DNA from: VRUE01 sp035318745 | GTDB taxonomy: Bacteria; Actinomycetota; Thermoleophilia; Solirubrobacterales; 70-9 | Direction: 5' to 3' | DNA: 64,000 nucleotides | NCBI GenBank assembly: GCA_035318745.1 | Contig: DATHEA010000005.1 | Coordinates: 1-64,000, forward strand | In this document: positions 32,990 through 43,357 of the stretch, piece by piece | How the letters are laid out: every line of letters starts with the position of its first letter | Position numbering within the stretch: position 1 is the first letter of the stretch | Made by a program: the position numbers and the translations under genes | Notes under the pieces: generated by a model | The model's database searches: none | Told to the model about the DNA's origin: nothing | Seen by the model: the letters and a program-made list of their open reading frames with translations, nothing else

Positions 32990-34612
32990 TCAGGCGGGGG
33001 CGGGCTCGGCGAGCGGCGGGTCGGGGCCCGCCTGCAGCTCGTCGAAGCGCTGCGTAGGCAGGCGGCGGGTCGTCCAGAACGAGGCGAGAACGAGGAGGGC
33101 GGCGAAGAGGAATGCCGTCTTCAGCGCCTTCAGCTGAGCGTCTTCGTAGTTCTCGACCAAGGCGTCGATGGTCGTGGGGTCGATGCCCTCCGCCTTGGCC
33201 ACCGCGCGTACCTCTTCGGAGGCGACGAAGCTGCCACCCGCGCTGAGCTGGACCTGGACCTGGTCTTCGACGTCGGCCGAGACCCGCGGATCGCCGGCGA
33301 TGTTCGAGGTGAAGGCCGCGATCAAGCCGCTGATCACGATCGCGCCGAGCAGCGCCGTTCCCAACGAGGAGCCAAGCTGTTGCGCGGTGTTCTGCAGCCC
33401 TCCGGCCTCGCTGCGGTCTGCGTCTCCGACCGCCGACTGGACCACGTTGCCGAGCTGGGAGACGATCAGCCCCATGCCAACTCCAAGCACACCGGTCGCC
33501 GCCAGGAAGGCACCGCTGTCCAGTTCGGGCTCGATCGTCCCCAGCAGCATCGCGATCGACGCGAGGACGACCACCAGCCCGACGCGCACCAGGATCCGCG
33601 GGGCAAAGCGTTTGGCCAGAGCGGAGCCGGCGATCGCGGCGAGGAAAAGCCCGGCCGAGGCCGGAAGCATCTGCACACCGGTTTCGAGCGCGTCGAGGCC
33701 CTGGACGATCTGCAGGTAGAGCGGGATGGTGAAGAAGATCCCCATCAGGATCAGGTTCTGAGCGAGCAGCATCGAGACGCCGCCGCGCAGCGCCCGGATG
33801 CGCAGCATCCCGAGGTGGACCAGGGGCGGCAGGCCGCGCTCCTCGCGTCGCCGCTCCCACGACACGAAGCCGCCAAGGACCAGCGCGCCGGCGGCGATCA
33901 CGAACGGGGTCAGGGAAAAGCCGAAGGGCTCGATCGGCGAGGCGCGCGGCGCCAGCCAGCCCCAGTTGCTCGCCTGCAGGACGCCGAAGACGATCAGCGC
34001 CAGCCCCGAGGCGGAGAGCACGCTGCCGACCCAGTCGAGCCCGGATGCACCCTGCTCGCGCTCCGGCTCGCGGATCATCCGCGTGCCGAACAGGATGCCG
34101 AGCGCGACGACGACCTCACCGACGAAGACGAGTCGCCAGGTGAAGTCGGTGGTCATCCAGCCGCCGAGGATCGGGCCGACGGCGATGCCGGCCCCGGCGA
34201 CGCCGCCAAGCACGCCGTAGGCGATCGCCCGGTCGGCGCCTTTGTAGTTGCCGGCCACGAGGGCAACCAGGGCCGGCATGACCAGAGCGGCGCCGATCCC
34301 CTCGAGGATCGACCAGCCGAACATCAGGCTGGGGACGCTCCAGGAGGCGGCGGTCAGGCCGGATCCGATGCCGTAGATGACTAGGCCGATAGTGAAGGCC
34401 CGGCGCCGGCCCCAGAGATCGCCGAGCTTGCCGCCGGTCAGCATCAACCCCGCCATCACCAGGGCGTAGAGGGCGATCACCATCTGGATCGTCGTCACCG
34501 TCGTGTCGAAGTCTTCGACCAGCTGCGAGATCGCGACGTTCATCACCGCCTGGTCGAGGACCATCAGGAACTGAGCGGCGCCCAGGACGACGAGAACTCC
34601 CCACTTGGCCAT
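32990..34612 (-). CDS. MFS transporter, DHA2 (14-TM) drug-efflux type
   Basis: A 540-aa protein from ATG 34612 ('MAKWGVLVVLGAAQFLMVLDQAVMNVAI'); the longer frame to 34906 is antisense to dtd. 'LDQAVMNVAISQL' is the DHA2 motif D1, 'GGKLGDLWGRRRAF' is motif A, and 'GVLGGVAGAGIAVGPILGG' is motif C of antiporters. Fourteen TM helices are expected. It exports drugs or metabolites by proton antiport. A large soluble segment near the C-terminus ('SADVEDQVQVQLSAGGSFV') is typical of the QacA/EmrB group. It is co-transcribed with the DUF2252 gene. Confidence 0.9.
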   Translation of the reverse strand: MAKWGVLVVLGAAQFLMVLDQAVMNVAISQLVEDFDTTVTTIQMVIALYALVMAGLMLTGGKLGDLWGRRRAFTIGLVIYGIGSGLTAASWSVPSLMFGWSILEGIGAALVMPALVALVAGNYKGADRAIAYGVLGGVAGAGIAVGPILGGWMTTDFTWRLVFVGEVVVALGILFGTRMIREPEREQGASGLDWVGSVLSASGLALIVFGVLQASNWGWLAPRASPIEPFGFSLTPFVIAAGALVLGGFVSWERRREERGLPPLVHLGMLRIRALRGGVSMLLAQNLILMGIFFTIPLYLQIVQGLDALETGVQMLPASAGLFLAAIAGSALAKRFAPRILVRVGLVVVLASIAMLLGTIEPELDSGAFLAATGVLGVGMGLIVSQLGNVVQSAVGDADRSEAGGLQNTAQQLGSSLGTALLGAIVISGLIAAFTSNIAGDPRVSADVEDQVQVQLSAGGSFVASEEVRAVAKAEGIDPTTIDALVENYEDAQLKALKTAFLFAALLVLASFWTTRRLPTQRFDELQAGPDPPLAEPAPA

Positions 34613-34673
34613 GAGGCGAAGACTATGGCCGATGCCGCCGGGTGTAGCTTGGGCCGATGCCGTGGGGAGATCG

Positions 34674-35090
34674 ATGAGGGCGCTCGTGCAACGGGTCAGC
34701 CAAGCCGCGGTCGACGTCGAGGGCGAACGCGTCGCGCAGATCGGGCCGGGCATGCTGGTCCTGCTTGGCGTGCGCCGCGGCGACGGGACCGAGGAGGCGG
34801 ACCGGCTGGCCGAGAAGGTGCGGGCGCTGCGCATCTTCGACGACGCCGAGGGGCGGATGAACGAGCCGCTGGGCGAGCGCGAGGTGCTCTGTGTAAGCCA
34901 GTTCACCCTCTACGGCGACACCCGCAAGGGCAACCGGCCCAGCTACGTCGAAGCGGCGCCCGGCGAGGAGGCCGAGCCGCTCTACGATCGCTTCTGCGAG
35001 CGCCTCGGCGCGGCCAAGGGCGTCTTCGGCGCTTGCATGGGGGTGGCCCTCGTCAACGACGGGCCGGTCACCTTGCTGGTCGAGGTCTGA
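34674..35090 (+). CDS. dtd: D-aminoacyl-tRNA deacylase
   Basis: A 138-aa protein from ATG 34674, which begins 'MRALVQRVSQAAVDVEGE' as in the family. 'SQFTLYGDTRKGNRPSY' contains the active-site segment, and 'VALVNDGPVTLLVEV' holds the Gly-cis-Pro motif that gives D-chirality selection. It hydrolyses D-amino acids from mischarged tRNA. The start region is divergent from the MFS gene with 61 bp between them. Confidence 0.94.
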   Translation: MRALVQRVSQAAVDVEGERVAQIGPGMLVLLGVRRGDGTEEADRLAEKVRALRIFDDAEGRMNEPLGEREVLCVSQFTLYGDTRKGNRPSYVEAAPGEEAEPLYDRFCERLGAAKGVFGACMGVALVNDGPVTLLVEV

Positions 35091-35094
35091 GCGG

Positions 35095-35232
35095 ATGCGC
35101 CTGCGCTTCGAGAACACGGCGGAGGAGCTCGACGCCGTCGAGCGCACCCAGGGCTTCGTCGCCTACCACGGCAAGCGTCCCCGATCAGCCCGCCAGGTGC
35201 TTCCGGTGCGCTCTATCTCTATGTGTCGCTGA
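35095..35232 (+). CDS. Short reading frame after dtd
   Basis: A 45-aa frame from ATG 35095, 4 nt after the dtd stop. The first ~30 residues ('LRFENTAEELDAVERTQGF') have codon use like the genes around it. The end reads into the terminator hairpin, which suggests a shortened gene or a small operon partner of dtd. I do not recognise a family. Confidence 0.4.
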   Translation: MRLRFENTAEELDAVERTQGFVAYHGKRPRSARQVLPVRSISMCR

Positions 35233-35266
35233 CCGACATAAAGCGCACTGGAACGAAGGTCGTTCC
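35204..35266. terminator. Bidirectional hairpins between dtd and tetR
   Basis: One long imperfect stem pairs CCGGTGCGCT near 35203 with AGCGCACTGG ending at 35251. A second perfect 7-bp stem GGAACGA/TCGTTCC lies at 35250-35266. They fill the gap between convergent transcription units. Confidence 0.6.
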
Positions 35267-35269
35267 GGG

Positions 35270-35902
35270 TTAGGCGCCCAGCGCCTCGTCGATGAAGGGG
35301 CCGAGCAGCTCGCCGGTCCGGGTGGCGGTGGTCTCGGGGGAATCGCCGGGGGCGGTGACGTGGCTGATCGCCAGACGAACGAGGGTCTCGGCAAGGAGAC
35401 GGGCTTTGGGCGGCGGCGCCTGCGGCCAGCCCTCTTCGATAGTCGTCGTAAGGCGGGAGGTTGCCCACTGGACCACCGGCATGCCCTGGGTGGTGACGAA
35501 GGGGAGGAGACCGGCCGTGCCGTCATCGCTGAGCAGGATCCGCACCAGCGGATCCTCGCCGGCGGTCCGCAGGAAGGTCTCCAGAGCGGCGCCGACCGCT
35601 GCACGGGGATCGTCGAGGTGCTCTCGCACCGCCGTGTCGACGGCATCGAGAAAACGTTCGCCCTCGTGGATAACCAGCGCCTGGGCGAACTCGTCGCGGC
35701 TGCCGAACTCCTTGTAGAGGGTCTGCCGGCTGACTCCCGCGGCAGTGGCGATCTCAGCCATCGTGATCTCCGACCAAGGCCGCTGCTGCACCTCGTCGCG
35801 ACCGGCCGCGAGCAAGGTCTCGCGCAGCAGTTGCCGGGCCGCCTGGGCATAGGGGGTACGCGCCTCCACGACGCCGCCCATCGTCGCAGCGGAGGCGGTC
35901 AT
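35270..35902 (-). CDS. TetR-family regulator of the alkane hydroxylase operon
   Basis: A 210-aa protein from ATG 35902, which overlaps the rubredoxin stop as ATGA. The N-terminal helix-turn-helix is 'WSEITMAEIATAAGVSRQTLYKEFGSRDEFAQAL', the TetR signature. The C-terminal ligand domain resembles AlkX/AlkU-type regulators found behind alkB in Pseudomonas and actinobacteria. It probably represses alkB-rubredoxin-tetR and releases DNA on binding alkane-derived fatty acids. A TTGACA...TGTCAA palindrome upstream of alkB is the likely operator. Confidence 0.9.
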   Translation of the reverse strand: MTASAATMGGVVEARTPYAQAARQLLRETLLAAGRDEVQQRPWSEITMAEIATAAGVSRQTLYKEFGSRDEFAQALVIHEGERFLDAVDTAVREHLDDPRAAVGAALETFLRTAGEDPLVRILLSDDGTAGLLPFVTTQGMPVVQWATSRLTTTIEEGWPQAPPPKARLLAETLVRLAISHVTAPGDSPETTATRTGELLGPFIDEALGA

Positions 35903-36075
35903 TCCTCGCTGTCGACGACCGGCTCGAAGTCGACTTTGTCGCGCACACCGCAGTCGGGACAGTGCCAGTCGTCGGGAACCTCGCTCCAAGGCGTGCCGGC
36001 CGGGAATCCCTCACGCGGATGGCCGGCGGCCTCGTCGTAGACGTAGCCACAACCTGGACAGCGGAAGGCGCTCAC
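35899..36075 (-). CDS. Rubredoxin
   Basis: A 58-aa rubredoxin from GTG 36075, which overlaps the alkB stop (GTGA). Two CxxC iron-binding knuckles are seen: 'FRCPGCGYVYDEAAGHPREG' and 'WHCPDCGVRDKVDF'. 'DEAAGHPREGFPAGTPWSEVP' is the standard rubredoxin middle. It passes electrons from a rubredoxin reductase to AlkB. The reductase gene is not in this operon. Confidence 0.95.
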   Translation of the reverse strand: MSAFRCPGCGYVYDEAAGHPREGFPAGTPWSEVPDDWHCPDCGVRDKVDFEPVVDSEE

Positions 36076-37271
36076 GCCCCGGCGCTCCCGTAGCGCGCGA
36101 GCACCCTGCGCTTCGCTCGTGGCTCGATGTTGGCGCGGCCGAGGTCGCCGCCGTAGTGCTTGAGCAGGCGGCCGTCCATGACCCGGCGCCAGACCGGCGG
36201 GAACCAGGCGAGCACGATCATCCCCGCGTAGCCGGTCGGCAGCTGCGGCGCCTCGTCGACGTGGCGCAGCGCCTGGTAGCGGCGGGTCGGGTGGGCGTGA
36301 TGGTCGCTGTGGCGCTGCAGGTGGTAGAGGAGAACGTTCGAGGCGACGTTGTTGCTGTTCCAGCTGTGTTGTGGCAGGCAGCGCTCGTAGCGTCCGTCCT
36401 CTTTCTTCTGGCGCAGCAGGCCGTAGTGCTCGAGGTAATTGACGACCTCGAGCAGGGAGAAGCCGAGCACCGCCTGCAGCAGCAGGTAGGGCAGCACGAC
36501 CGGCCCGAAGACGATCGCCGGCAGTGCGAACAGCCCCACGGTCATCGCCCAGGCCTGAAGGATGTCGTTGTGGATCGACCAGACGGAGTGGCCCATCCGC
36601 TCCAATCGAGCCCGCTCGATACCCCATGCCGAGCTGAGGCTGCCCGAGACGGTGCGCGGCAGAAAGGCCCAGAAGCTCTCGCCCATACGGGAGCTGGCCG
36701 GATCCTCGGGAGTGGCGACGCGGACGTGGTGGCCGCGATTGTGCTCGATGAAGAAGTGGCCGTAGCCACTCTGCGCCAAGGCGACCTTGCTCAGCCACTT
36801 CTCCAGGTCGGCGCGCTTGTGGCCGAGCTCATGGGCGGTGTTGATCGCGATCCCGCTGACCATGGCCATCGTCAGCGCCAGGCCGATGCTGTCGACGGTA
36901 GAGAGGCCGCCGTCGGCCCAGAGCCAGCAGGCGAAGATCAGCCCGGCGTACTGGACCGGGATGAAGACGTAGGTGCACCAGCGGTAGTAGCGATCCTGTT
37001 CGAGCCACTTGATGGTGCTGTCGGGCGGGTTCTCGGCGTCCATGCCGACAAGGAAATCAAGCACGGGGAAGATCACGAAGACGAGCATCGGGCCGTAGAA
37101 CCAGAAGATGCCGAGGCCGGTCAAGGTCACCAGGCCCCAGGCCAGGAAGGGGAGCGACGGCACGATCAGACCGAGCAGCCATGCGTAGCGCTTCGGGTCG
37201 GTCCAGGCCGCCGGGTTCAGTTCGACGTCTGCTGCATCGTGGTGATGGTGGTCATGCGCGGCTGCCTCCAT
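36072..37271 (-). CDS. alkB: Alkane 1-monooxygenase
   Basis: A 399-aa integral-membrane non-heme di-iron hydroxylase that turns medium or long n-alkanes into 1-alkanols using O2 and rubredoxin. All His boxes are present: 'HELGHK' (147-152), 'EHNRGHHVRVATPEDPASSR' (176-195), 'NYLEHYGL' (278-285) and 'LQRHSDHHAH' (318-327). Six TM helices are expected. The N-terminus starts with a His-rich run ('MEAAAHDHHHHDAADVE'), which is unusual. A strong AAGGAGGAGG ribosome site precedes ATG 37271. The operon is alkB, rubredoxin, tetR with 4-nt overlaps. Confidence 0.97.
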   Translation of the reverse strand: MEAAAHDHHHHDAADVELNPAAWTDPKRYAWLLGLIVPSLPFLAWGLVTLTGLGIFWFYGPMLVFVIFPVLDFLVGMDAENPPDSTIKWLEQDRYYRWCTYVFIPVQYAGLIFACWLWADGGLSTVDSIGLALTMAMVSGIAINTAHELGHKRADLEKWLSKVALAQSGYGHFFIEHNRGHHVRVATPEDPASSRMGESFWAFLPRTVSGSLSSAWGIERARLERMGHSVWSIHNDILQAWAMTVGLFALPAIVFGPVVLPYLLLQAVLGFSLLEVVNYLEHYGLLRQKKEDGRYERCLPQHSWNSNNVASNVLLYHLQRHSDHHAHPTRRYQALRHVDEAPQLPTGYAGMIVLAWFPPVWRRVMDGRLLKHYGGDLGRANIEPRAKRRVLARYGSAGA

Positions 37272-37284
37272 GGGCGCCTCCTCC

Positions 37285-37339
37285 TTGTCAGATCGCCAGA
37301 AATCGTCTGCTTGATTGACAGATTAGCTCAGTTTGTCAA
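37285..37339. promoter_or_regulatory. Candidate TetR operator upstream of alkB
   Basis: TTGACA (37315-37320) and TGTCAA (37334-37339) form an inverted repeat 44-68 bp upstream of alkB. TTGTCAGAT at 37285 and TTGACAGAT at 37315 form a direct repeat 30 bp apart. The minus-strand TTGACA could also be a -35 element. It lies in the gap between divergent alkB and secG. Confidence 0.55.
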
Positions 37340-37406
37340 CCAACGCAACATAATTCCTGATTCTGTCTGGGAACGCCGTGGCTCGCCGGTCGCTACCATT
37401 CGGCCC

Positions 37407-37631
37407 GTGTACACGCTCCTCGCCGTCCTCCAAGTGATCATCGCCGGCATCGTGATCTTCCTGATCCTCTTGCATTCCGGCAAAGACGCCGGTCTCTCCG
37501 GAGCCTTCGGGATCGGCGGAGGGGGCAGCTCCTTCGGCGGCGGCTCGATGGTCGAGCGCAACCTGGATCGCGCCACGGTCTTCTTCGCGGTCCTCTTCGT
37601 CGTCAACACCCTGGTGCTGCTGAAGATCTAG
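37407..37631 (+). CDS. secG: Protein translocase subunit SecG
   Basis: A 74-aa protein from GTG 37407. Two TM helices ('LLAVLQVIIAGIVIFLILL' and 'ATVFFAVLFVVNTLVLL') flank the Gly-rich cytoplasmic loop 'GKDAGLSGAFGIGGGGSSFG', the SecG signature. It assists the SecYE channel. In many actinobacteria secG follows tpiA; here it stands alone 19 kb from the glycolytic cluster. Confidence 0.93.
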   Translation: MYTLLAVLQVIIAGIVIFLILLHSGKDAGLSGAFGIGGGGSSFGGGSMVERNLDRATVFFAVLFVVNTLVLLKI

Positions 37632-37650
37632 TGGCCGGGAACGCCCCGGC

Positions 37651-38748
37651 CTACCAGCTCTGAGTGAGCCTGGCCCTGAAAGACGAACCGGTGAGCGGCA
37701 CCTTTGGCGCGCCGAGGAATGAGACAACGAGTGAGCCGGCCCAGCTCTCCGCTCCCTCGGGGCCCTGTTGAAAGACACCCTTGCCGGAGAACGGCGTCGG
37801 GGGGGCGACGGCGGCGTCAGCCAGGGTGTCGTCGAAGCTGAAGCTCGACTGCGGCGAAGAGACGCTGACGAGACGAAGGATCCCGATCCGCCCTTCGGTG
37901 ACCTCCTCGGCGGCGAGGAACCGGGCCGAGCCCGTGCCGACCATCCGCGCGCCGAACACGGCCCGCGAGAGCGGAAGTTTGAGGCTTGCGAGCAAGGTGG
38001 TGCGCTTCGGGCCGCGGCTGGGATGAGTCGGGACAGACGGGCTTGATGAACCGGCGCCGCGCAGGCGCAAAACGGTCCCCCCCACGATAGGCCCGGGCGA
38101 GGGTTGAGATGGCGTCGACAGCCCGCCCAGCCCGGGGAGCTTCGCGTCGGGACGGCAGGCCAAGAGGGCTGCCAGATCGACGGTGCCGCCGTGAAGCCGG
38201 TGAGTCTCGGCTGAGGTGTAGCCACCCTCGCCGCGGAAGCGCAGCTCACCGACGAAGAGGCCGAACTTGGCTACCACGCTGCGGCTGGTTCTGCGGCAGC
38301 CGGCGTGACGCGAAGCATGGAGTTCTCTGCCGCTGGGCCGGAAGCGAAGATCGATCCGGCCACGGTCGCCGAAAGAGGCCTGAATCGAGGTCGGGGTGGC
38401 CTTGCCGTGGGCCAGGTAGGTAGTGGTCGAAGAGCGCCCGACCGCACGGCCGCGAAGATCTTCGCGGCCGTTGCTGACGCTCAGGGCAACCGTCTGGCCA
38501 AAGGCGACCACGCTGAAACGGTAGCCATCGCGATTGGTGAATTTGAGCTCCGCCGCCGTTTCCTTGCGAGAAGGGCCGAACGGACCGGAGGACTGGCCCA
38601 GAAGGCCCAGCTCGTCACCCGGCCGGGTGACCCTGGCGAGGAGGGCGGCGGCGGACGGCGTCCTAGCCGCTACGGCATCTGAGGCGGAGGCCCACAGGAT
38701 CGCCATCATTGCCACGACTGCCAAGAATGCGCCGGGAGACTTCATCAT
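37651..38748 (-). CDS. Secreted hypothetical protein
   Basis: A 365-aa protein with a signal peptide (hydrophobic residues 8-26, 'ASASDAVAA' cleavage-like site). The rest is beta-rich in two halves joined by a Pro/Ser/Gly linker at about residue 210. The C-terminal half ends 'FRARLTQSW'. I recognise no domain. Its ATG overlaps the stop of the protease gene upstream (ATGA), so the two exported proteins are co-translated and may act together at the surface. Confidence 0.75.
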   Translation of the reverse strand: MMKSPGAFLAVVAMMAILWASASDAVAARTPSAAALLARVTRPGDELGLLGQSSGPFGPSRKETAAELKFTNRDGYRFSVVAFGQTVALSVSNGREDLRGRAVGRSSTTTYLAHGKATPTSIQASFGDRGRIDLRFRPSGRELHASRHAGCRRTSRSVVAKFGLFVGELRFRGEGGYTSAETHRLHGGTVDLAALLACRPDAKLPGLGGLSTPSQPSPGPIVGGTVLRLRGAGSSSPSVPTHPSRGPKRTTLLASLKLPLSRAVFGARMVGTGSARFLAAEEVTEGRIGILRLVSVSSPQSSFSFDDTLADAAVAPPTPFSGKGVFQQGPEGAESWAGSLVVSFLGAPKVPLTGSSFRARLTQSW

Positions 38749-39705
38749 CTGACCCGCGAGGCCTGCTGGTAGAGGTCGCGCACCGCTCCACCGAAGTAGG
38801 AGCCGAAATCGGTGGTCGGGTCATCGCCGTAGCCGTAGTTGGTGACCCCGTTCAGCACATTGCCATGGATCGTCCAACCGCCACCCGAAGCGCCCCCGGT
38901 CACTTCGCAGGTGAGCGCCAGGTTGAGCGGCCCCGGCTGAAGGAATGAGATCAGGTCGTGGCCGAGGAAGGGCGCGCCGGTGCAGATCCTCTGGCTGGTG
39001 CCGTCGAAAGGCGGTTCAGCCGGGTAGCCATGGACATCGAAGACCTGATTCGGCGAGAGGCCGAAGGCGATCTTGTCGCCGCCGACAGCCGCGCCCAGGC
39101 TCTGGCCTCGTTCGTTGCGCGAGACCACGGCGGCGCCGACGTCGGCGTTCTCGCTGCCCCCGTCGATCCAGGGCGCAGTGGCGCCGAGCCAGCTGGCGAC
39201 AAAGATGCCGAAGGGCCGCACACCATCGTGGTAGCCGGGGACGAAGACCCAGTCCTGGTTGAACCAGCGCCCGGACTCGTTGACGCAGTGTCCGGCAGTG
39301 ATGACGACACTGCGGTTGGATGCGTTGACGGCGGTGCCTGAGCAGCGGCCGAACCCGAAACCGTGCGGCAGGACGATGAAGATCGCGCCGTTCTGCCTGA
39401 AATCCGGCGCGGTGGGATCAGGCACCGCGGCAAAACCGGAGGCGGCTCGCCCGCTGTCGGAGCCCTGCCCCTCGCCGGCCACGGGCGCCGCAGAAACACG
39501 TGCCAGACCTCCTCCCTCCGGTTCGGATGCTTCCAGCGGACGTGCTTGCCGCATTCGAGCCGGCGTCCAGAAGCGCAAGGCCTGCTGCGGCGACATACTC
39601 GGGGATGCCGTCGTCCACTTGGACGCAGCCTCCGCGGGCGCGACCAAGGTAAAGACGGCGACGCACACCAAAGCGACAGCAAGCGCAGCATTGGACAGGT
39701 AAGGC

Positions 39706-39716
<11 letters not shown>
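38745..39716 (-). CDS. Secreted trypsin-like serine protease
   Basis: A 323-aa protein from ATG 39716 (signal peptide 'ALAVALVCVAVFTLVAPAEA'); the longer frame is antisense to ccmF. Chymotrypsin-fold catalytic residues are visible: His in 'VITAGHCV', Asp in 'NADVGAAVV', Ser in 'TGGASGGGW'. A pro-region of about 90 residues precedes the domain. It resembles the glutamyl-endopeptidase-like S1 group (V8-like). The start overlaps the ccmF 3' end by 11 nt, which is unusual for unrelated functions. Confidence 0.88.
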
Positions 39717-42094
<2,378 letters not shown>

Positions 42095-42105
<11 letters not shown>

Positions 42106-42496
42106 TCGCGGTGGTGAACTTCGACGGGCACTTGGTGACCAGGGTGTCTCGTTCGCCGACGAAGACGCCGCTTTCCATCGTGCCCGCCAAGACGATCTCG
42201 CGACCGCCGCGGAAGGGGTCGGGGATGGTGCCGGTGTAGGTGACCGGGATGCTCTGGTCGACGTTTTCGCGATCGGCGACCCGGAAGCTCAGGCCCTCGC
42301 CGCGATGGCGAACCGAGCCCTTCACCACCCGGCCGGTCAGCTCGTAGCTCCCGCCCGAGGCGGCGCCGATCAGCTGTGAGGGCTCTTTCGCTTCCGAAGA
42401 TGCGCTGAACGAGGTGTAGACGAGCGCAACGGCAAGCAGCACAGCGACGCTGAGCGCCACCACGAGCCGGATCTTTCGCTTGCGGCTGGGATCCAC
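42095..42496 (-). CDS. ccmE: Heme chaperone CcmE, Cys-type variant
   Basis: A 133-aa protein from GTG 42496: short basic N-terminus, one TM anchor (residues 10-28), then the CcmE OB-fold ('YELTGRVVKGSV', 'FRVADRENVDQSIPVTYTGTIPDPFRGG', 'VLAGTMESGVFVG'). The heme-linking site of typical CcmE is His in 'KHxxxY'. Here it reads 'TKCPSKF' with Cys123, so it belongs to the Cys-type CcmE group known from some Gram-positive and sulfate-reducing bacteria, though the usual Tyr is Phe. It delivers heme to CcmF, encoded next. Confidence 0.92.
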
Positions 42497-42531
42497 GAAC
42501 AGGGGATTATCGCAACTGAGAGAATGGGCAG

Positions 42532-43242
42532 ATGGATGCCAGCGATCCGGTCCTGCTGATCACCGGCGCAAGCAGCGGCATCGGCGCCGCGACGGCGCGA
42601 GCCGCGGCCGGAACGCACCGGCTGGTGCTGGCGGCGCGGCGGCTGGAGCCGTTGCAGGAGCTGGTCGAGGAGCTCGGCGGGGCCGAGCGGGCGATCGCGG
42701 TGCGCTGCGACGTCACCGAGTGGGAGCAGGTCGAGGCGATGGCGACCGCAGCCCTCGACGCCTTCGGCCGGATCGACGTGGTCTTCGCCAACGCCGGCTT
42801 CGGCGCCACCCGGGGCTTCCTCGAGGAGTCGCCAGAGCAGTGGCGCTCGATGGTCCTCACCAACGTCTACGGCCTCGCGCTGACGATCCGCGCCACCCTT
42901 CCCCACCTGCTCGAGCGCGGCGACGGCCACTTCCTCGTCACCAGCTCGGTCGCAGGGCGGCAAGCGCTGCCCGGCTCGCTCTACTCGGCGACCAAGTGGG
43001 CAGCGACGGCGATCGGCGAGTCGCTGCTGGGCGAGCTGCGCCAGATGCACGAGAACCACGCGATCAAGGTGACCCTGATCGAGCCGGGCATGGTCGACAC
43101 GCCGTTCTTCGACAACCGGCCCGGCAAATGGGTGCTGCAGGACGACGACATCGCCCGCGCCGTGATCTACGCCCTGGAGCAGCCGGCCAACGTCGACGTC
43201 AACGAGATCCTGATTCGGCCTACTGGTACGCCGGCTGAGTAG
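42532..43242 (+). CDS. Short-chain dehydrogenase/reductase
   Basis: A 236-aa classical SDR, complete: 'ITGASSGIGAATA' cofactor loop, 'FANAGFGAT' (NAG), Ser in 'VTSSVAGRQ' and 'LYSATKWA' (YxxxK). 'AARRLEPLQELVEEL' with Arg after the second strand suggests NADP(H). Substrate unknown. It is divergent from ccmE with a 35-bp gap and convergent with the glycosyltransferase, with inverted repeat D between. Confidence 0.92.
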   Translation: MDASDPVLLITGASSGIGAATARAAAGTHRLVLAARRLEPLQELVEELGGAERAIAVRCDVTEWEQVEAMATAALDAFGRIDVVFANAGFGATRGFLEESPEQWRSMVLTNVYGLALTIRATLPHLLERGDGHFLVTSSVAGRQALPGSLYSATKWAATAIGESLLGELRQMHENHAIKVTLIEPGMVDTPFFDNRPGKWVLQDDDIARAVIYALEQPANVDVNEILIRPTGTPAE

Positions 43243-43357
43243 GGCCTGTCCCGGCAGGGCTTTCACTTAACTTTTTCGGTGAATCGCCGGTGGGCTGAAG
43301 CACGCGCCCGACACCGAAAAAGTACAAGACGTTTCAGCCCTACCGGGACAGGCCCCT
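43240..43357. repeat. Long inverted repeat between convergent SDR and glycosyltransferase genes
   Basis: Outer arms near GGCCTGTCCCGGCAGGGCT (left) and AGCCCTACCGGGACAGGCC (right) and inner arms ACTTTTTCGGTG and CACCGAAAAAGT fill the whole 113-bp gap and include both stop codons. Organisation is like families A and B, but the core blocks are not clearly shared. It may be a bidirectional terminator. Confidence 0.75.

Noticed and set aside
32990..33860. N-terminal extension of the DUF2252 protein to 762 aa
   Set aside because: The extension is the MFS gene read in a different frame; the GTG at 32984 gives the normal family length.
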